From the NCBI GenBank assembly GCA_023897205.1, contig JAHWDD010000005.1, positions 1,302,001 to 1,366,000 on the forward strand: a stretch of 64,000 bases of DNA. Direction: 5' to 3'. Origin of the DNA: Exophiala sp. HKRS030 (lineage: Eukaryota > Ascomycota > Eurotiomycetes > Chaetothyriales > Herpotrichiellaceae). Position 1 is the first letter of the stretch. Each line of letters opens with the position of its first letter. Of the stretch, positions 42,331 to 53,366 are shown one piece after another. The translations under genes were made by a program, and so were the position numbers. Below the pieces are notes generated by a model, which searched no databases, was not told the DNA's origin, and worked only from the letters and a program-made list of their open reading frames with translations.

Positions 42331-44333
42331 ATGTCTCCAGGAGGTCGGAGCAGGAATCAATCACCACGGAGCCCCGGGCATATCTTCATCGAGCAGACAG
42401 TGGAGAATATCCATCAAGGCAACTCAAGAGTGGTGTCCAGTCATGCTCGGAAATTCCAACTTGCTGGCAAACGTCGGCAGCAAAGATCGTCGGCGATGGA
42501 GCGTGCTGCGCATGCCAGGAGTCTTGTCGGATGGCAATCTCGGTCAGCCAGTCCCAAAAATGTACTGGAAGAGACGACTTTAGCACGATCAAAGTCTACC
42601 ACGGACGATGCACTCGACCCTGCAATGTCTCTGATAAACGTCTCGATCAACATCGGTCTTCGTGCAGACCCGTTCAACTCGTTTCCCTCTTCGAATTCAA
42701 AATCGGTCATGGACATGGTGGATTACCGTACGTACTCTCTCGAAACCTTTTGGACGGTTTGTTAGACCGATGATATTTGCTCATTCTTTTGCAGACATAC
42801 ATGTCTGGTCACCTCACAAGGCCGGAAACTTCGACGACCTGATGGGCTACAACACCCAACTCGAGCTTTGCTGGCCACTTGCACTCCAAGACGAAATGCT
42901 GTTCGACGCCACGTTGGCGGTGAGCAGAACAGCCTGTGTATTGTCACAGCACAAAGACCCTTCCGAGGACCAATTGATGTTGTACCATCGTGGCTTGGCA
43001 ATGACGGCTCTGCGACGGCGAGTGTCTTTGGAAACACAAAAGTCTCTCGAAGCCCTGATTTTCTGTATCGGGAGAATGATCAGCATAGCGGTACGTGGCC
43101 ACGCGCAAGCATTTCCTGAGATTCGACAAGTTCTAACAACATTATGATCAGTATATGTCGAGCGAATTCGAAGCCTTCATCGCCCATTTTGAGGCTTTCA
43201 GGACGGTTTGTGCACGCTATATCGAGGCAAATCCAAACACCGACACGTCTCTTACCATTCAAAATCGACTCGATAGGTATGTATGGTGGACTGTCTTTGT
43301 TGCGGACTGAAACAGACTCTTGACTGACATGTACTATAGCTGGACGGCACTACATGCCTACCGGACCGGCCGTAACCTCCTATGTGGCTCGGAAGCGACA
43401 ACATCATTCGGATCGCCTCAAGAACTGGCACCCCATCAGCAGGGGCGATCTGTCCTACCGACACTTCCCCTATCCCCAGCCCTAGATTCTGTACTACGTT
43501 CCCTCGACACAGTTTCCCTGATATATCAATCATCCTGGGACTTTCGAAGCCAATCGATCGTACTTTCCAACTTACAAACCTCCACATCCCAACTTGCTCG
43601 AATCCTCGCCTCGCCAGACATGTCGCCCATCGAGTTACAGTTCTCTTGCGCACTTCTCGCGTACTGTCTACAACTGTATGGCATGTACCAGGCTCTACAG
43701 GACCAGCAGCAAAGTTTGGTACCAGCGGAAGTCTTCGCAGAACCTGCTGCCGGCGACGCCCTCCCAGCGCTTTCCAAGATGGGCGATACGTTTCTCTATC
43801 AGAAACTCGAAGGCTTCTCTACCTCTCCGACACACAGAACTTGTCTGACTTGGTGCGCTCTCGTCCTGGGCAGTTTTCTCTCACAACAATTCGACCATCA
43901 CTTACGGGGTAAGGGACACATCATACACGTCAGTCTGGCTATGCGGTTAAACGTGAACGTGAACAACGGCCCCGCACACAACCCAGTAGCAAATGAGTAC
44001 GGCTGGAGTGGGATCGAGTCCGAACTCGAAGGGGCAACAATGTCTGGAATGTGGTTTTCTGGTCTTGTCCAGGAGTGGCGGAACGATTGGGTGAATTCTA
44101 TGCGAAGGCAGCAAGGGTGGGAATCTCATGGGTTGTTCAAGATTGGTGTGCCTAAAGCTGTACAGGTCAAGTGGGAAAGGGCCGGTAGTGGCAGTGGTCG
44201 TGGTCGTGGTCATACGGAACGTGGTAGGAGGACAACACGACTACACGAGAGAGAAGATGAGAACAGTCCCGATGTAGATGTTATCGAGTATCTCGTCTTG
44301 AGGGATGCGAGGGATTCATTGCCTAGGATATGA
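42331..44333 (+). CDS. Fungal transcription-factor-like protein without visible zinc cluster
   Basis: Four exons: 42331-42727, 42795-43090, 43152-43276 and 43340-44333 (introns of 67, 61 and 63 nt with GTACGT, GTACGT and GTATGT donors), giving 603 aa. The N-terminus is basic and Ser-rich with a KFQLAGKRRQQR-like patch that resembles a nuclear signal. Residues 155 onward (DLMGYNTQLELCWPLALQDEMLFDATLAVSRTACVL) and the later helical stretch match the Fungal_trans_2-type C-terminal region of ascomycete regulators, often annotated only as 'transcription factor domain protein'. Many such proteins lack a DNA-binding motif. The C-terminal 60 residues are Gly/Arg-rich (GSGSGRGRGHTERGRR) then acidic. 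Target unknown. Confidence 0.75.
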
Positions 44334-44947
44334 CTTGTGATGTTATGACTCATGATCTACGAGTACCATGTAGTATTCTTTGATATGATATTGTTAAACG
44401 ATGGACACAAAGGATCCCTCAGGTAGGCATCTTTGTCATCGTACCGTATATCCACACCAGATCTTGTGGCTCTGCTCTTGCTTTTTCAGACTTTTGCCTT
44501 TCTCATTTCCTTTGGTCTGCGTACGTTGTATTTATTGGAAGCAATGACGAGCATTTGACAAGAAGACTGCCAGCAAGACTTGGGAATTGTATCCATCAAT
44601 CGTGTGATCTGTTGACAGGGCTGTTATGTCCAAGTCTCTCCTTGCCTACAACGATCAATCCCGTACTCGTGACATAGGTCCCTCAGGCTCTGGAGGAGTC
44701 GATGCATCGAAGGTGATTTTTTGACCTCAATTACAGACATAGCACGCAAATGAATGTCTCATGGTCGCCCTGTTCGGTATGCTGAAACAACCTTCTGTTA
44801 ATGGATTGAACCCTTCTAATACCACACTTGTGATTTCCATCATGCCAGGCTCGGATTCGTTCTCGGCTCGTAATTCAGCAGGCAGTCTAGCGATTCTCGA
44901 TTTCACTCTCTCTCTCTCTTTTGGGTTCTTCGATGGGGAGACATAAG
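44334..44947. other. Convergent spacer
   Basis: 614 bp between convergent genes, with no gene supported. Confidence 0.5.
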
Positions 44948-45956
44948 TCACATCTCACCACACTCACTGACCCTGACGTCCAAGACCGGCCTCTCACCTT
45001 GTCCCCTCCCTCCGGGGCCCGCGGTCCTCGTGTTCTCAATCATCCTCACGACGTTCATGCTCTCTTCGTCGGCCACCTGTCCAAAGACGACGTGTTTGTT
45101 GTCGAGGAACGGCGTGGGAGCGCACGTGATGAAGAACTGACACCCGTTCGTGTTGGGTCCGGAATTGGCCATGCTCAGCAAACCCGGGCGCGTGTGTTTG
45201 TGGCTGAAATTCTCGTCCGCAAAAGAACTGTTCTGGTAGATTGACGTTGACCCTGTACCGTCTGCGTGTAGAAAATCGCCTCCTTGGATCATGAAGGATT
45301 TGATCTGTTTTCGGGGGATATGATGTCAGAAACAATACGGCACACAGCGTACAGCGTACAAGCCGACTGCCTAGGGTACCTGTGTATCTGTCGTTGGGGA
45401 CGATAAAAACTCACCACACGATGGAATTTACTCCCTTTGTAGCCTTGAGGTCGACCGCTAACTTTATGTTCACCCGTACAGAATTGTCGGAAATTTTCTG
45501 CCGTTTTGGGAACCGTGTTGGCGAAAAGGTGCATTTTGATACGGCCAAGTGGTTCACCTGAAAGGAAGACAGGTCAGTTACATTGGGCTTCGGAACGTGG
45601 TTTGGAGGGTGCATGATAAGTGGAGGTTCGGTCGTATTTGGGTTTGAAATTGTTATGTTTTGAGAGAATGAAAGCTTTCGTGGTTTGTATTTTTGCAAGA
45701 AGACCTCATCTGCAGCCCTATCAAGTCGGGCCACTGCTGTCTGTGTGGGAGTCATCGAGTCGACCGCGCCAGATAAGCCCTCAACGGCTCTTTCGTCCCA
45801 TGAGGACACAAAACACACCAATTATGTGTTCTCATGTGATCGATGGAAGGGAAGAGGAATGTAGGTAGGTAGGTACTTACCGCCCAATGTTATGTCGAAA
45901 AAGACGATTGGTTCGCCTTCGCCTGGCTTGGGGACAGGAACAGGAGTTGCGGCCAT
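44948..45956 (-). CDS. cyp3: Peptidyl-prolyl cis-trans isomerase H (cyclophilin H)
   Basis: Three exons: 45881-45956, 45415-45557 and 44948-45304 (introns of 323 and 110 nt), giving 191 aa. The start [16 protein letters not shown] leads into [16 protein letters not shown]. The catalytic core is intact: [15 protein letters not shown] with the active-site Arg, [15 protein letters not shown], the [10 protein letters not shown] strand in the usual Trp position, and the family-typical terminus SECGEM. The [10 protein letters not shown] block and the CGEM end identify the PPIH/USA-Cyp branch, which binds Prp4/Prp3 of the U4/U6.U5 tri-snRNP and assists splicing. The 323-nt first intron is unusually long for this window and partly overlaps apparent ORFs that are not believed. 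Confidence 0.94.
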
Positions 45957-46374
45957 GTTTAAAGTGATGTCTAAGTGATCTAGAATGTGTCGGGAAAAGG
46001 ATTGAAGGAAGGAGGGAGAGGTATTGAGGTCGACATATCGACTTCGTAGCCTTGCAAGGATCGGACGGAATAAATTTTATGCGGGGGAATTTTTTCTCTT
46101 CGCAAGGCTGAGATGCGGATCACAACACGACAAGACAGACTGATATGAACTGTAACCCCCAACCGCACCAGACAATCTAGAAAGATCAAAACATCGAGAT
46201 ACCAAGAGGATGATTATCAAGAAATAAGAATACACGGAGAATTATTATAATTGAGGCATCAATTCATTTTCGTGCAGAATAGTCATTGATCATTACCTAC
46301 AAAAGTTCCTTCACGGTCCATCAAAACACAAATACCCTGGCAACAGTCCACTGTCATTAATCGGTTCGATTCCT
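45957..46374. other. Intergenic, cyclophilin H promoter side
   Basis: 418 bp between tandem minus-strand genes, with no gene supported. Confidence 0.5.
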
Positions 46375-47517
46375 TTAGTGATTTGTAACATCACGAGACT
46401 TGTCGTCCTTTTTCCAAAATCTGAAACCTTTCCTCTTCTTCGGTTGACTGTCTTCCAAGGCTGGATGCACGGCAGTGGAGACTAACCCGACTCTGGGTTC
46501 GTCTGAGTATACTTGATTCTGAACACGAGACTCGGGTATCTCGCCAATTTTTGTACTGGTCGTCATGAATGTCATGGTGGAAACTGGGCGACCTCCTCTA
46601 CGTCTCAAACGTCGATTATCGCTGGTGCCAAGTGGGATCTTTGGTGGTCGTGGCGGCGGCGGCGGCGGCTGATGCTGCTCCTGTAGATCGGTGTAAGGCT
46701 GATCGAAGAAATCTGAAGGTACAAGCAGCATGCTCGGTGGTCGCTGAGTGTTTGCCTCACCCCATGGTTGATGGTTTCTGCGTTTGTCTGGGCAGGGAGA
46801 TGAGTTGTCGTCCTTTTCGACATCTTTTCGATTTTGAACATTGGCAGACTCCGACAGATTCGATTCTGATTTACTTCGACCATGCCTCTGAGGTTGCGAC
46901 CCCCTGGCCTTTCTTGCCGCAGCAGCAGAGACCACAGAGTTGCCACTTTTGCTCCTGACCCAGCCACCACGTACTAATAACGGCGACGGTGATGGTCGAC
47001 CGGTCGTACTGGGCTTGTCCTTCTTGTGATGCCCTGTCTGGTATCCTGGCCTGGCCTGTCCGGCTTCAGCTGGCAATCTTAACTGCCGTGCAATACTCAA
47101 CCGCGAGCTGAGTTGTCCAAGTGCAGTCATAGTATCTAAAGCAGCAGACTCGGACAGATTATACAATGTCTGCCTCGACGCAATCTTCTTCCTTGGACCA
47201 GCTGACAATGTATGATTGATGAGATTGACCAGTCCAGTATTCAGAACGAGCAGAGTATGTGCCAGACTGCTATGGGCCACTTCGTCTCCGATTTCGAATC
47301 TGTTTCCATGTTTTGCTACACTCTGATCGTATTCGTTTCTGATTTGCACAGGTCGAGTCGTTAGGGACTGTCGTAGCCATTCTTCTTCCTCAGATGGTCG
47401 CGGAAGCCTTGCGTTTGATTTCCTCTTCTTTCCACTTATACGGTGAAAGATATTCAGCCCGCTTCCTAAAGCTGTTATGATGGACGACACTATCGAGGAT
47501 ACGTCCGTTCCACCCAT
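46375..47517 (-). CDS. Uncharacterised basic, disordered fungal protein
   Basis: Single exon, 380 aa. Residues 1-135 look folded: a hydrophobic start (VSSIVSSIITALGSGLNIFHRI), KKRKSNARLP, then helices containing HTLLVLNTGLVNLINHTLS and ESAALDTMTALGQLSSRLSIARQL. The remainder is low-complexity with Lys/Arg/Ser/Pro, a polyproline stretch of eight prolines near 275 and a basic aromatic end (KKRKGFRFWKKDDKSRD). The N-terminal arrangement resembles a widespread ascomycete hypothetical family that I recognise only by general look. The polyproline run suggests SH3, WW or profilin contacts. Function unknown. The long uninterrupted frame and coding texture support a real gene. Confidence 0.7.
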   Translation of the reverse strand: MGGTDVSSIVSSIITALGSGLNIFHRISGKKRKSNARLPRPSEEEEWLRQSLTTRPVQIRNEYDQSVAKHGNRFEIGDEVAHSSLAHTLLVLNTGLVNLINHTLSAGPRKKIASRQTLYNLSESAALDTMTALGQLSSRLSIARQLRLPAEAGQARPGYQTGHHKKDKPSTTGRPSPSPLLVRGGWVRSKSGNSVVSAAAARKARGSQPQRHGRSKSESNLSESANVQNRKDVEKDDNSSPCPDKRRNHQPWGEANTQRPPSMLLVPSDFFDQPYTDLQEQHQPPPPPPRPPKIPLGTSDNRRLRRRGGRPVSTMTFMTTSTKIGEIPESRVQNQVYSDEPRVGLVSTAVHPALEDSQPKKRKGFRFWKKDDKSRDVTNH

Positions 47518-48360
47518 AGCGATGGTGATGATATATGGCGTCCAAATCGGACGAGAGTCCTTTACATATTTCCTTGGATATCAAAAGGGAAGCGGGTGGG
47601 GTTCAAGACGTTCAACCGAGGACAAAAAGCGAGCAAGGAACACCGCCCTACCTTACAAAGGTGAAGTGAGGAAGGCATCCTTGAAAAACAAGGCTCCGGC
47701 AGGGATAGGGTTGAATTATACCTTTAACCTCAAGTCCTGCATGTCGACCAAAGCATCCGGTCGTGAGTGCCAGGGCTACTCAAGCCTCCATCAGCTAGAA
47801 GCGGGCCAGACAGTCTGATTCGAAGGACTTTTGTGACGAGGAGAAAAGTCCAGCGACATGACTGGCGGGAGATACGAGGGCGTCTGCAGGAAGGCGTCCC
47901 GGCGCTTGCAAAAATATGAACCCGACGAATAGATGGAATCTGATTATCCAGGGACATGAAACATGCATCCATCCGCCCATCGCCTTTCAATTCGACCAGT
48001 GGAAAGTTGTCATCACCCAGGGTTGAGGGTGGAGAGGGAGTTTATTGGGAGAACGAGTAGAGACAGAGAAGCCTCACTCAGAGAGAATTTAAGTCGCCAA
48101 ACCTGCCCCCTATAGCGTCTACACTTGGGGCTCCCCTCGGCTCTTTCGATAGGCGTCATGGGCATCGCGCTCCTCCCCCACAATACCCTCAGGGAAATTC
48201 TCCACCTGGGCAAGTCAGGTAAACAGTGCTTTCCAGAAAGTCCAATTCGATGCGCTCAGGACCAGAACAATTTCCCTTCCCTCAATTTTGACAACCCGCG
48301 GACATTGACGACCACTTCCTCAGCACATCACTCCTAGGTTCACTATATCGGATTCTTGTA
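47518..48360. other. Divergent promoter region
   Basis: 843 bp between divergent starts. Two ORFs at 47477-47818 and 47730-47990 are opposite-strand overlaps without motifs. No gene supported. Confidence 0.5.
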
Positions 48361-49296
48361 ATGGCTCCTGTCGGCCCGCAGCTTCCTCCCGAATTACAAA
48401 AGCGCAAACGCAGCCCAGACGATGAAAACGAAGGACAAGGCAGTTCTTCTGATTCTTCGACAGGTCCTCTACCTCAACGACCTGCCTCAAAAGAGTCGTC
48501 GCCACCTTCCTCCAAGCGCAGCCGAGTCATAGGCCCTACGCTTCCGCCGGCGCCTCTAGACGAACGACCCCCGAGCCCGCCGCAGCCCGTTGACGCCCAT
48601 GAAGGTGAGAGTAGCGACGACGATGATTTCGGTCCTAGTCTGCCCTCTGCAGGTGACTCCTCAAAGCCGGTACAGTCAATCGGACCACAGATATCATCCT
48701 CCAACGATCCGCCTGCACGACTTCAGCGGGACGAATGGATGACCATGGCGCCTGACAACGGGGATTGGTCTTCGCGGATAGACCCTACGAAACTGAAGAA
48801 CCGAAAGTTCAATACCACAAAAGGTGCAAAAGGTCCACAACAATCCGGAGTCGGAGGGTCGTCGTGGCATGAGACACCCGAGGAGAAGCAAGCTCGTCTG
48901 AGAAGGGAAGTCATGGGAATTTCAGACCCCACAGCCTCCTCAGAGAGGAAGATGAAACCCACAGGCACTTCGCATGACGAGGCGACGGCAAAGAGGGTGA
49001 AAGAGTATAGCGTAAGTCGGTCCCCTACTGATGTAACTCTGGGTGGTAATCATCCATTTTGCCATTGCCCAGATTGGAAGTTTACATTTCACCAGGACAA
49101 GCAGAGAGGCCCATCTCTCTACGCCTCCCATAGCTCCGCCAACAAGGCTGTGGAAGAAGACGACCCCAGTGCTCGTGCATTTGATCGCGAGAAAGATATC
49201 GGTGGTGGCATGGCAATTAGCGCCACCAAGCGTAGGGAGATGGTCAAGAAGGCCGCCGATTTTTCTTCGAGGTTCAGCGAGGCGAGGTATCTATGA
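48361..49296 (+). CDS. GPALPP-motif protein, DUF3752 family
   Basis: Two exons: 48361-49011 and 49096-49296, giving 283 aa. The intron (49012-49095, 84 nt, GTAAGT...CACCAG) is stop-free with a length divisible by three, so it is hidden in the open frame. Splicing gives KRVKEYS-DKQRGPSLYASH, the expected run of the DUF3752 domain. The N-terminal half is disordered with repeated GPxLPP-like motifs (VGPQLPPEL, GPTLPPAP, FGPSLPSA) and acidic SSDDDDF. The C-terminal half has DEWMTMAPDNGDW and a final DREKDIGGGMAISATKRREMVKKAADFSSRF. The human counterpart is GPALPP1, a nuclear protein of unknown role, possibly linked to RNA processing. Confidence 0.85.
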   Translation: MAPVGPQLPPELQKRKRSPDDENEGQGSSSDSSTGPLPQRPASKESSPPSSKRSRVIGPTLPPAPLDERPPSPPQPVDAHEGESSDDDDFGPSLPSAGDSSKPVQSIGPQISSSNDPPARLQRDEWMTMAPDNGDWSSRIDPTKLKNRKFNTTKGAKGPQQSGVGGSSWHETPEEKQARLRREVMGISDPTASSERKMKPTGTSHDEATAKRVKEYSVSRSPTDVTLGGNHPFCHCPDWKFTFHQDKQRGPSLYASHSSANKAVEEDDPSARAFDREKDIGGGMAISATKRREMVKKAADFSSRFSEARYL

Positions 49297-51509
49297 TGCG
49301 GGCTCACTCGGAGGATGAATTGAGAATTTTGTCAGCCTTTTTGATTGAGTCCGTCAGGAGTGTCATTTGTACGACGTTTACTCATTCACAAGACCAGTTG
49401 AATTCAGTCTCCAGACTCCACGGGTTCACTCTCCGCGCCGAGATCTCAAGCCAGATGCAAGAGGACAGCCGGACTCTGGGCCATTGGAGATACCAGGACC
49501 TTTTGTCGCGAACAGTCCAGGCCCGCAAACCGCATACAAAGCTGAGGACGAACAGCCGAGAGATTTTTTCTCCCTTCTGTTGCAGCAAGTTGTCGCTGGT
49601 CACGAGGACGTATTGGCGCGGCCCACGCACAGATATGAACGTCAAGCGATCCTTTGTGGGTAGGCTTCCCTCTTTAATGATGGGACGGAGGACGCAACTA
49701 CCATCAAATTTGCGATTCGCACCATCACCTGTGACGACGAATTCCTTTTGCGTGGTTAGTTATTACAGAAGTGCTCACTCCAAAGCGGCCCGCCCATGAT
49801 GATCACGGTATATGTGAAATGAGCCCGCCTCTGTAGGTATTTGTCTACCAAACTCCAACAACCACGGAATATACTCTAAGATTCAAATGTGCCAACGGAT
49901 TCAACTCTCTACCCAAGGCCACGGAAACAAAATAAAATCCGCGCATCACTTTTGTAATCATACTTGACCGTTTTCTTATCTTTTCTCTCTATCCATCTAC
50001 CTCTCTTCGGACACACTCCGGGGAATTGGGGGGGCGTCGACTCCTCTTACAGTAAGTAGTACGTACGAGTAAACCGCCTAGTGACTCAAAGCAGGTAAGG
50101 AAGGGTGCCCGGGTGACAAAAGTACATGTACACTCCGCTAAGTAGCGAGTATCTCCCGTAAATCTCTCTCTCTCTCTCTCTCTCTCCGCCCGTCCGCGTC
50201 GCGCGGCACCGTCATTTCTCAACCTGCCCGCCCTTCCACCTGCCGGCCGTACCTACCGTGTGGTGCCCGGTTCCAATCAACGCTTGCGGACCTCCTGCCT
50301 GATACAGACGAGTGGACTCTGGGGCAACTGTGGAATATTCCGAAAAAGAAAAGGGACGGACGTTCGTGCATTCTTTACGATTTTTTTGAAGTTCACACCG
50401 TACGGTACAACACTCCTGTCCTATGTAATCGCCCTGGACGGGCACACAGAAGAGACCTGGTTACCTATTCCTGCCGGGGCTATATTGAATTTGGTTGTGT
50501 TTCTCTCCTCCAAATAGGACTCGTGGTGTTTCCACGTGTCAGGTTAAGATTTAGACAATTCGTGCTCCGTAGTTCCGTACTCTGTACGAGTACCCACGAC
50601 CTAATAGGTAGGTGGTTTGATTACATCTGGTTTTTTGTTGTAAGCAAGGACCGTTTGCGGCTGTGGCTGCGGCTGAAGGCGGGGGCCAAAATAGGTCAGC
50701 ACCATCAACGTCATCTTACCACTCTCGACCAGACCTTCATCGACTACCTCGTGAGGTCGGAAAGCTTCATACACATTCCTCACTGTCTTGTCATCATGAC
50801 GGAGAATCGAAAGTTTGGCTTATGACTTGTTGGCTTGTGATTTTTGACCCATGCACAGACAGGTCTTCGGAGCTGAAACAACCTCGGCCTCGTCCTCCCG
50901 CATTGAGCTTTCAGGGGTATCCATTCAGGCTACAGCACCTTCTCCGACCCTGCTCACGGCATATCTCCTGATCGTTGTTCCGACTTGCACCCTGGGCGTC
51001 CCTCTATGGGAAATCAGACCCAGCGATGTTCCGTGTCAGGTGAAGTCAAGCGGCGATCTCAAAAGGCCCGTTTACCCAAGGAGGTAATCCCGGATTCGCT
51101 GATCGGGGCAGAGGACTGGCCACTGGAGGTGTACTGTAGGCTTTTTGACAGACACAAAACTAATTTGCTCACGTTTATATCAATATGATCAAGTGGTAAC
51201 CGTTATGCCGTGGGTAGCCATTCGGTCATACTTCATACAACGCCTCTCAAACCCCACCAACTGGGTCAAATAATGCCACGATACGCGATTGACTCTTTGA
51301 GGTGGCTTATCGGCCGACCTAGGCCTGGAAGGACCCAGCATTGGCAAGTACGCTTTCAGGAAATGCTCGCCACAGTGGAAACCAACCATTCGCTTAGCTC
51401 GGTGGATGAGAGGATTTGGAAGGAATGAGAACTGATCTTATCATTGGTTCGAGATATCGTCAAGTCGTCGAAGTACTGGTTTTAACTAGGGTTGGCGTGT
51501 CTCTCGAGC
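49297..51509. other. 2.2-kb convergent spacer
   Basis: Between convergent genes. ORFs at 49293-49799 and 49367-49663 continue past the DUF3752 stop in other frames; the second has coding-like composition but no recognised domain. A CT microsatellite is present. No gene called. Confidence 0.4.
50163..50186. repeat. TC dinucleotide microsatellite
   Basis: About twelve uninterrupted TC units. Confidence 0.92.
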
Positions 51510-53366
51510 TCACGTCCTAGGTCTGTAGAAGAGTCTATTGCCACAGGAGTAGAACTGGCAGTGGCAATTGGTCGGCGCCGGGGTTATACCTCCTCCTTGG
51601 TAGCCACCAATGCGTAGTATTCTGGCCAAAGGCTATTCAAGAGTTAGCAATTTCAAAAAGACCCATGGAATGGTGAATCGAACTCACCCATCGCGCTGAT
51701 GGAGAAGACAAAGCTGGGCAGTCGGAAAGATCAATAGTCTCGTGTTGTATCAGCGGTTGATCTTTTATGAAAGGATAGACCGCATAGTCGAGACCGGCCT
51801 GGGGCATTCTTTTGTCTGTAATGTAAGCTTCAATGGGTCGAATGAGGTCGCGTTGATCTGTGAGGTCGGTTCGGTCATTTATGATGGATAGATTTGTTTC
51901 AATCTGCATCATTTTCTTCGCAATCACATAGGCGGTGCAGCTTGTCCAATTATTTTCCACAACTCGGAGAGAGCCAAGATGGTTCAGCGCGTCCATTCGT
52001 GTTGTAGGGTCGCGACACTTGATGGCAGTGAAGAAGAGTGGAGGAATGAAGCCGAAATGATACTCGAGATTCGCCCAAGTCCCGGCAGAGAATTTAAGAC
52101 TGTCGTCCTTGGCCCATGAAGTCGTAAAGTCGTCATAACGATCCACAATCCATTTGAATTCCTCATCGAATCTCTCGTAGATGGCTTCAGAGTCCCCGGC
52201 CGAAGCTCGAACCATGACTCCGAACATGGTGTGATAGATTCGCAGGTATGAAAGTGCCATGGTGTAGGCGTCCCGTTTTGCTGGTGTCAAACTGGTTTCG
52301 AATCTGTCAAAACTCATACGCCAAGTATCCAATAACATTTGTATCTTTTGTGGTGGTGACAGTGTCCAAGACTGCTTGCGCCAGTCCATTAGCCTTGCTA
52401 CGTAGTGAGCAATACCATCAAGAGCGTGAAGAGCTCCATGGATGTGGTTGAAGGGAGCGATGTAGGGTAATTCAAGACTCGGAGTCAGCATGCCTGCACA
52501 AGCACAATTATCCACTGTGATATCACCGAAACCATAGGTCGGAGACTTGTCGATATAAGAGACGAAAATAGGGCCGATTGCGTTGATGATCAAGCGAGCA
52601 GATGGAGAAGCCTTGAGGTTGGAATTCCGGATCGAGTTGTACCACTCGTCCATGATACTCAAGCCGGAACGGATGTGTCGCAGTCCACTATCATATGAAC
52701 CCTTCATGAAGTCGCAACAGGCGAATAGAAGACAGGCCAACAGCACATTTTCCACCTGGGGAGACGAGCAGGTGGCTTGAATAGCTTTTGTGTAGTGAGA
52801 TTGGTAGACTATGTTCTGGTCCAGAGGGCCGCCCTCCAAGGCAGTGTTCTCGACCACTGAAGAGGTGACGAGAAGCATGTGTTTGACTGCGGGCCGGACA
52901 AAGCCAAGTTGAGGAAGTAGCTGAGTCCAGAATGAATGCCCTAGTCGCAAGGAATGAGTAAAGAAACCGAAAGGAGTCGGCGGCGGCCTTACCAAAGTAA
53001 CATGAAAATATAGGAGCAGCCTGTTCTACCCAGAATTGAAAGGAGCGTTTGTCGTCAGAATCACCGATTGAAGACATCGGAGCCACAAAGTGAATGAGAT
53101 TCATGTTTTCTCGAGACTGCGCTGGAGGGTTTCGAGGCTTGAAGAGCCATGTTTGAGGCGGTTGATAGCCTTCGCATTTTCGGAGAGAGTCTGTACATTG
53201 TCGACATGCGGGCTTCGCTTCATCGCACTTTATGCGTCGTTTTCTGCGACCAGTGTGAATGGGTATACAAGATTGAAGAAGCCGAGTAAGGGTGGCATGG
53301 ATACCTGCAGGTCAAACACCCTGTTTTCGTCTTTTTATGAGGGCGTTTGGCTCGACCTTGAGCCAT
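51510..53366 (-). CDS. Zn2Cys6 transcription factor (four exons)
   Basis: Exons: 53305-53366, 52993-53243, 51688-52940 and 51510-51632 (introns of 61, 52 and 55 nt), giving 562 aa. The basic N-terminus (MAQGRAKRPHKKTKT) precedes a canonical zinc cluster with Cys17, Cys20, Cys27, Cys34, Cys37 and Cys44 (spacing 2-6-6-2-6). An intron splits the codon of Arg21 inside the cluster, as in many fungal regulators. The linker EGYQPPQTWLFKP follows. The body is the Fungal_trans_2-like helical region (VENVLLACLLFACCDFMKGS, HALDGIAHYVARLMDWRKQSW). The last exon gives a Gly-rich, Cys-containing tail (GGYQGGGITPAPTNCHC); without that intron the protein would end WVSSIHHSMGLFEIANS, so the C-terminus is less certain. 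Nuclear regulator, targets unknown. Confidence 0.88.
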
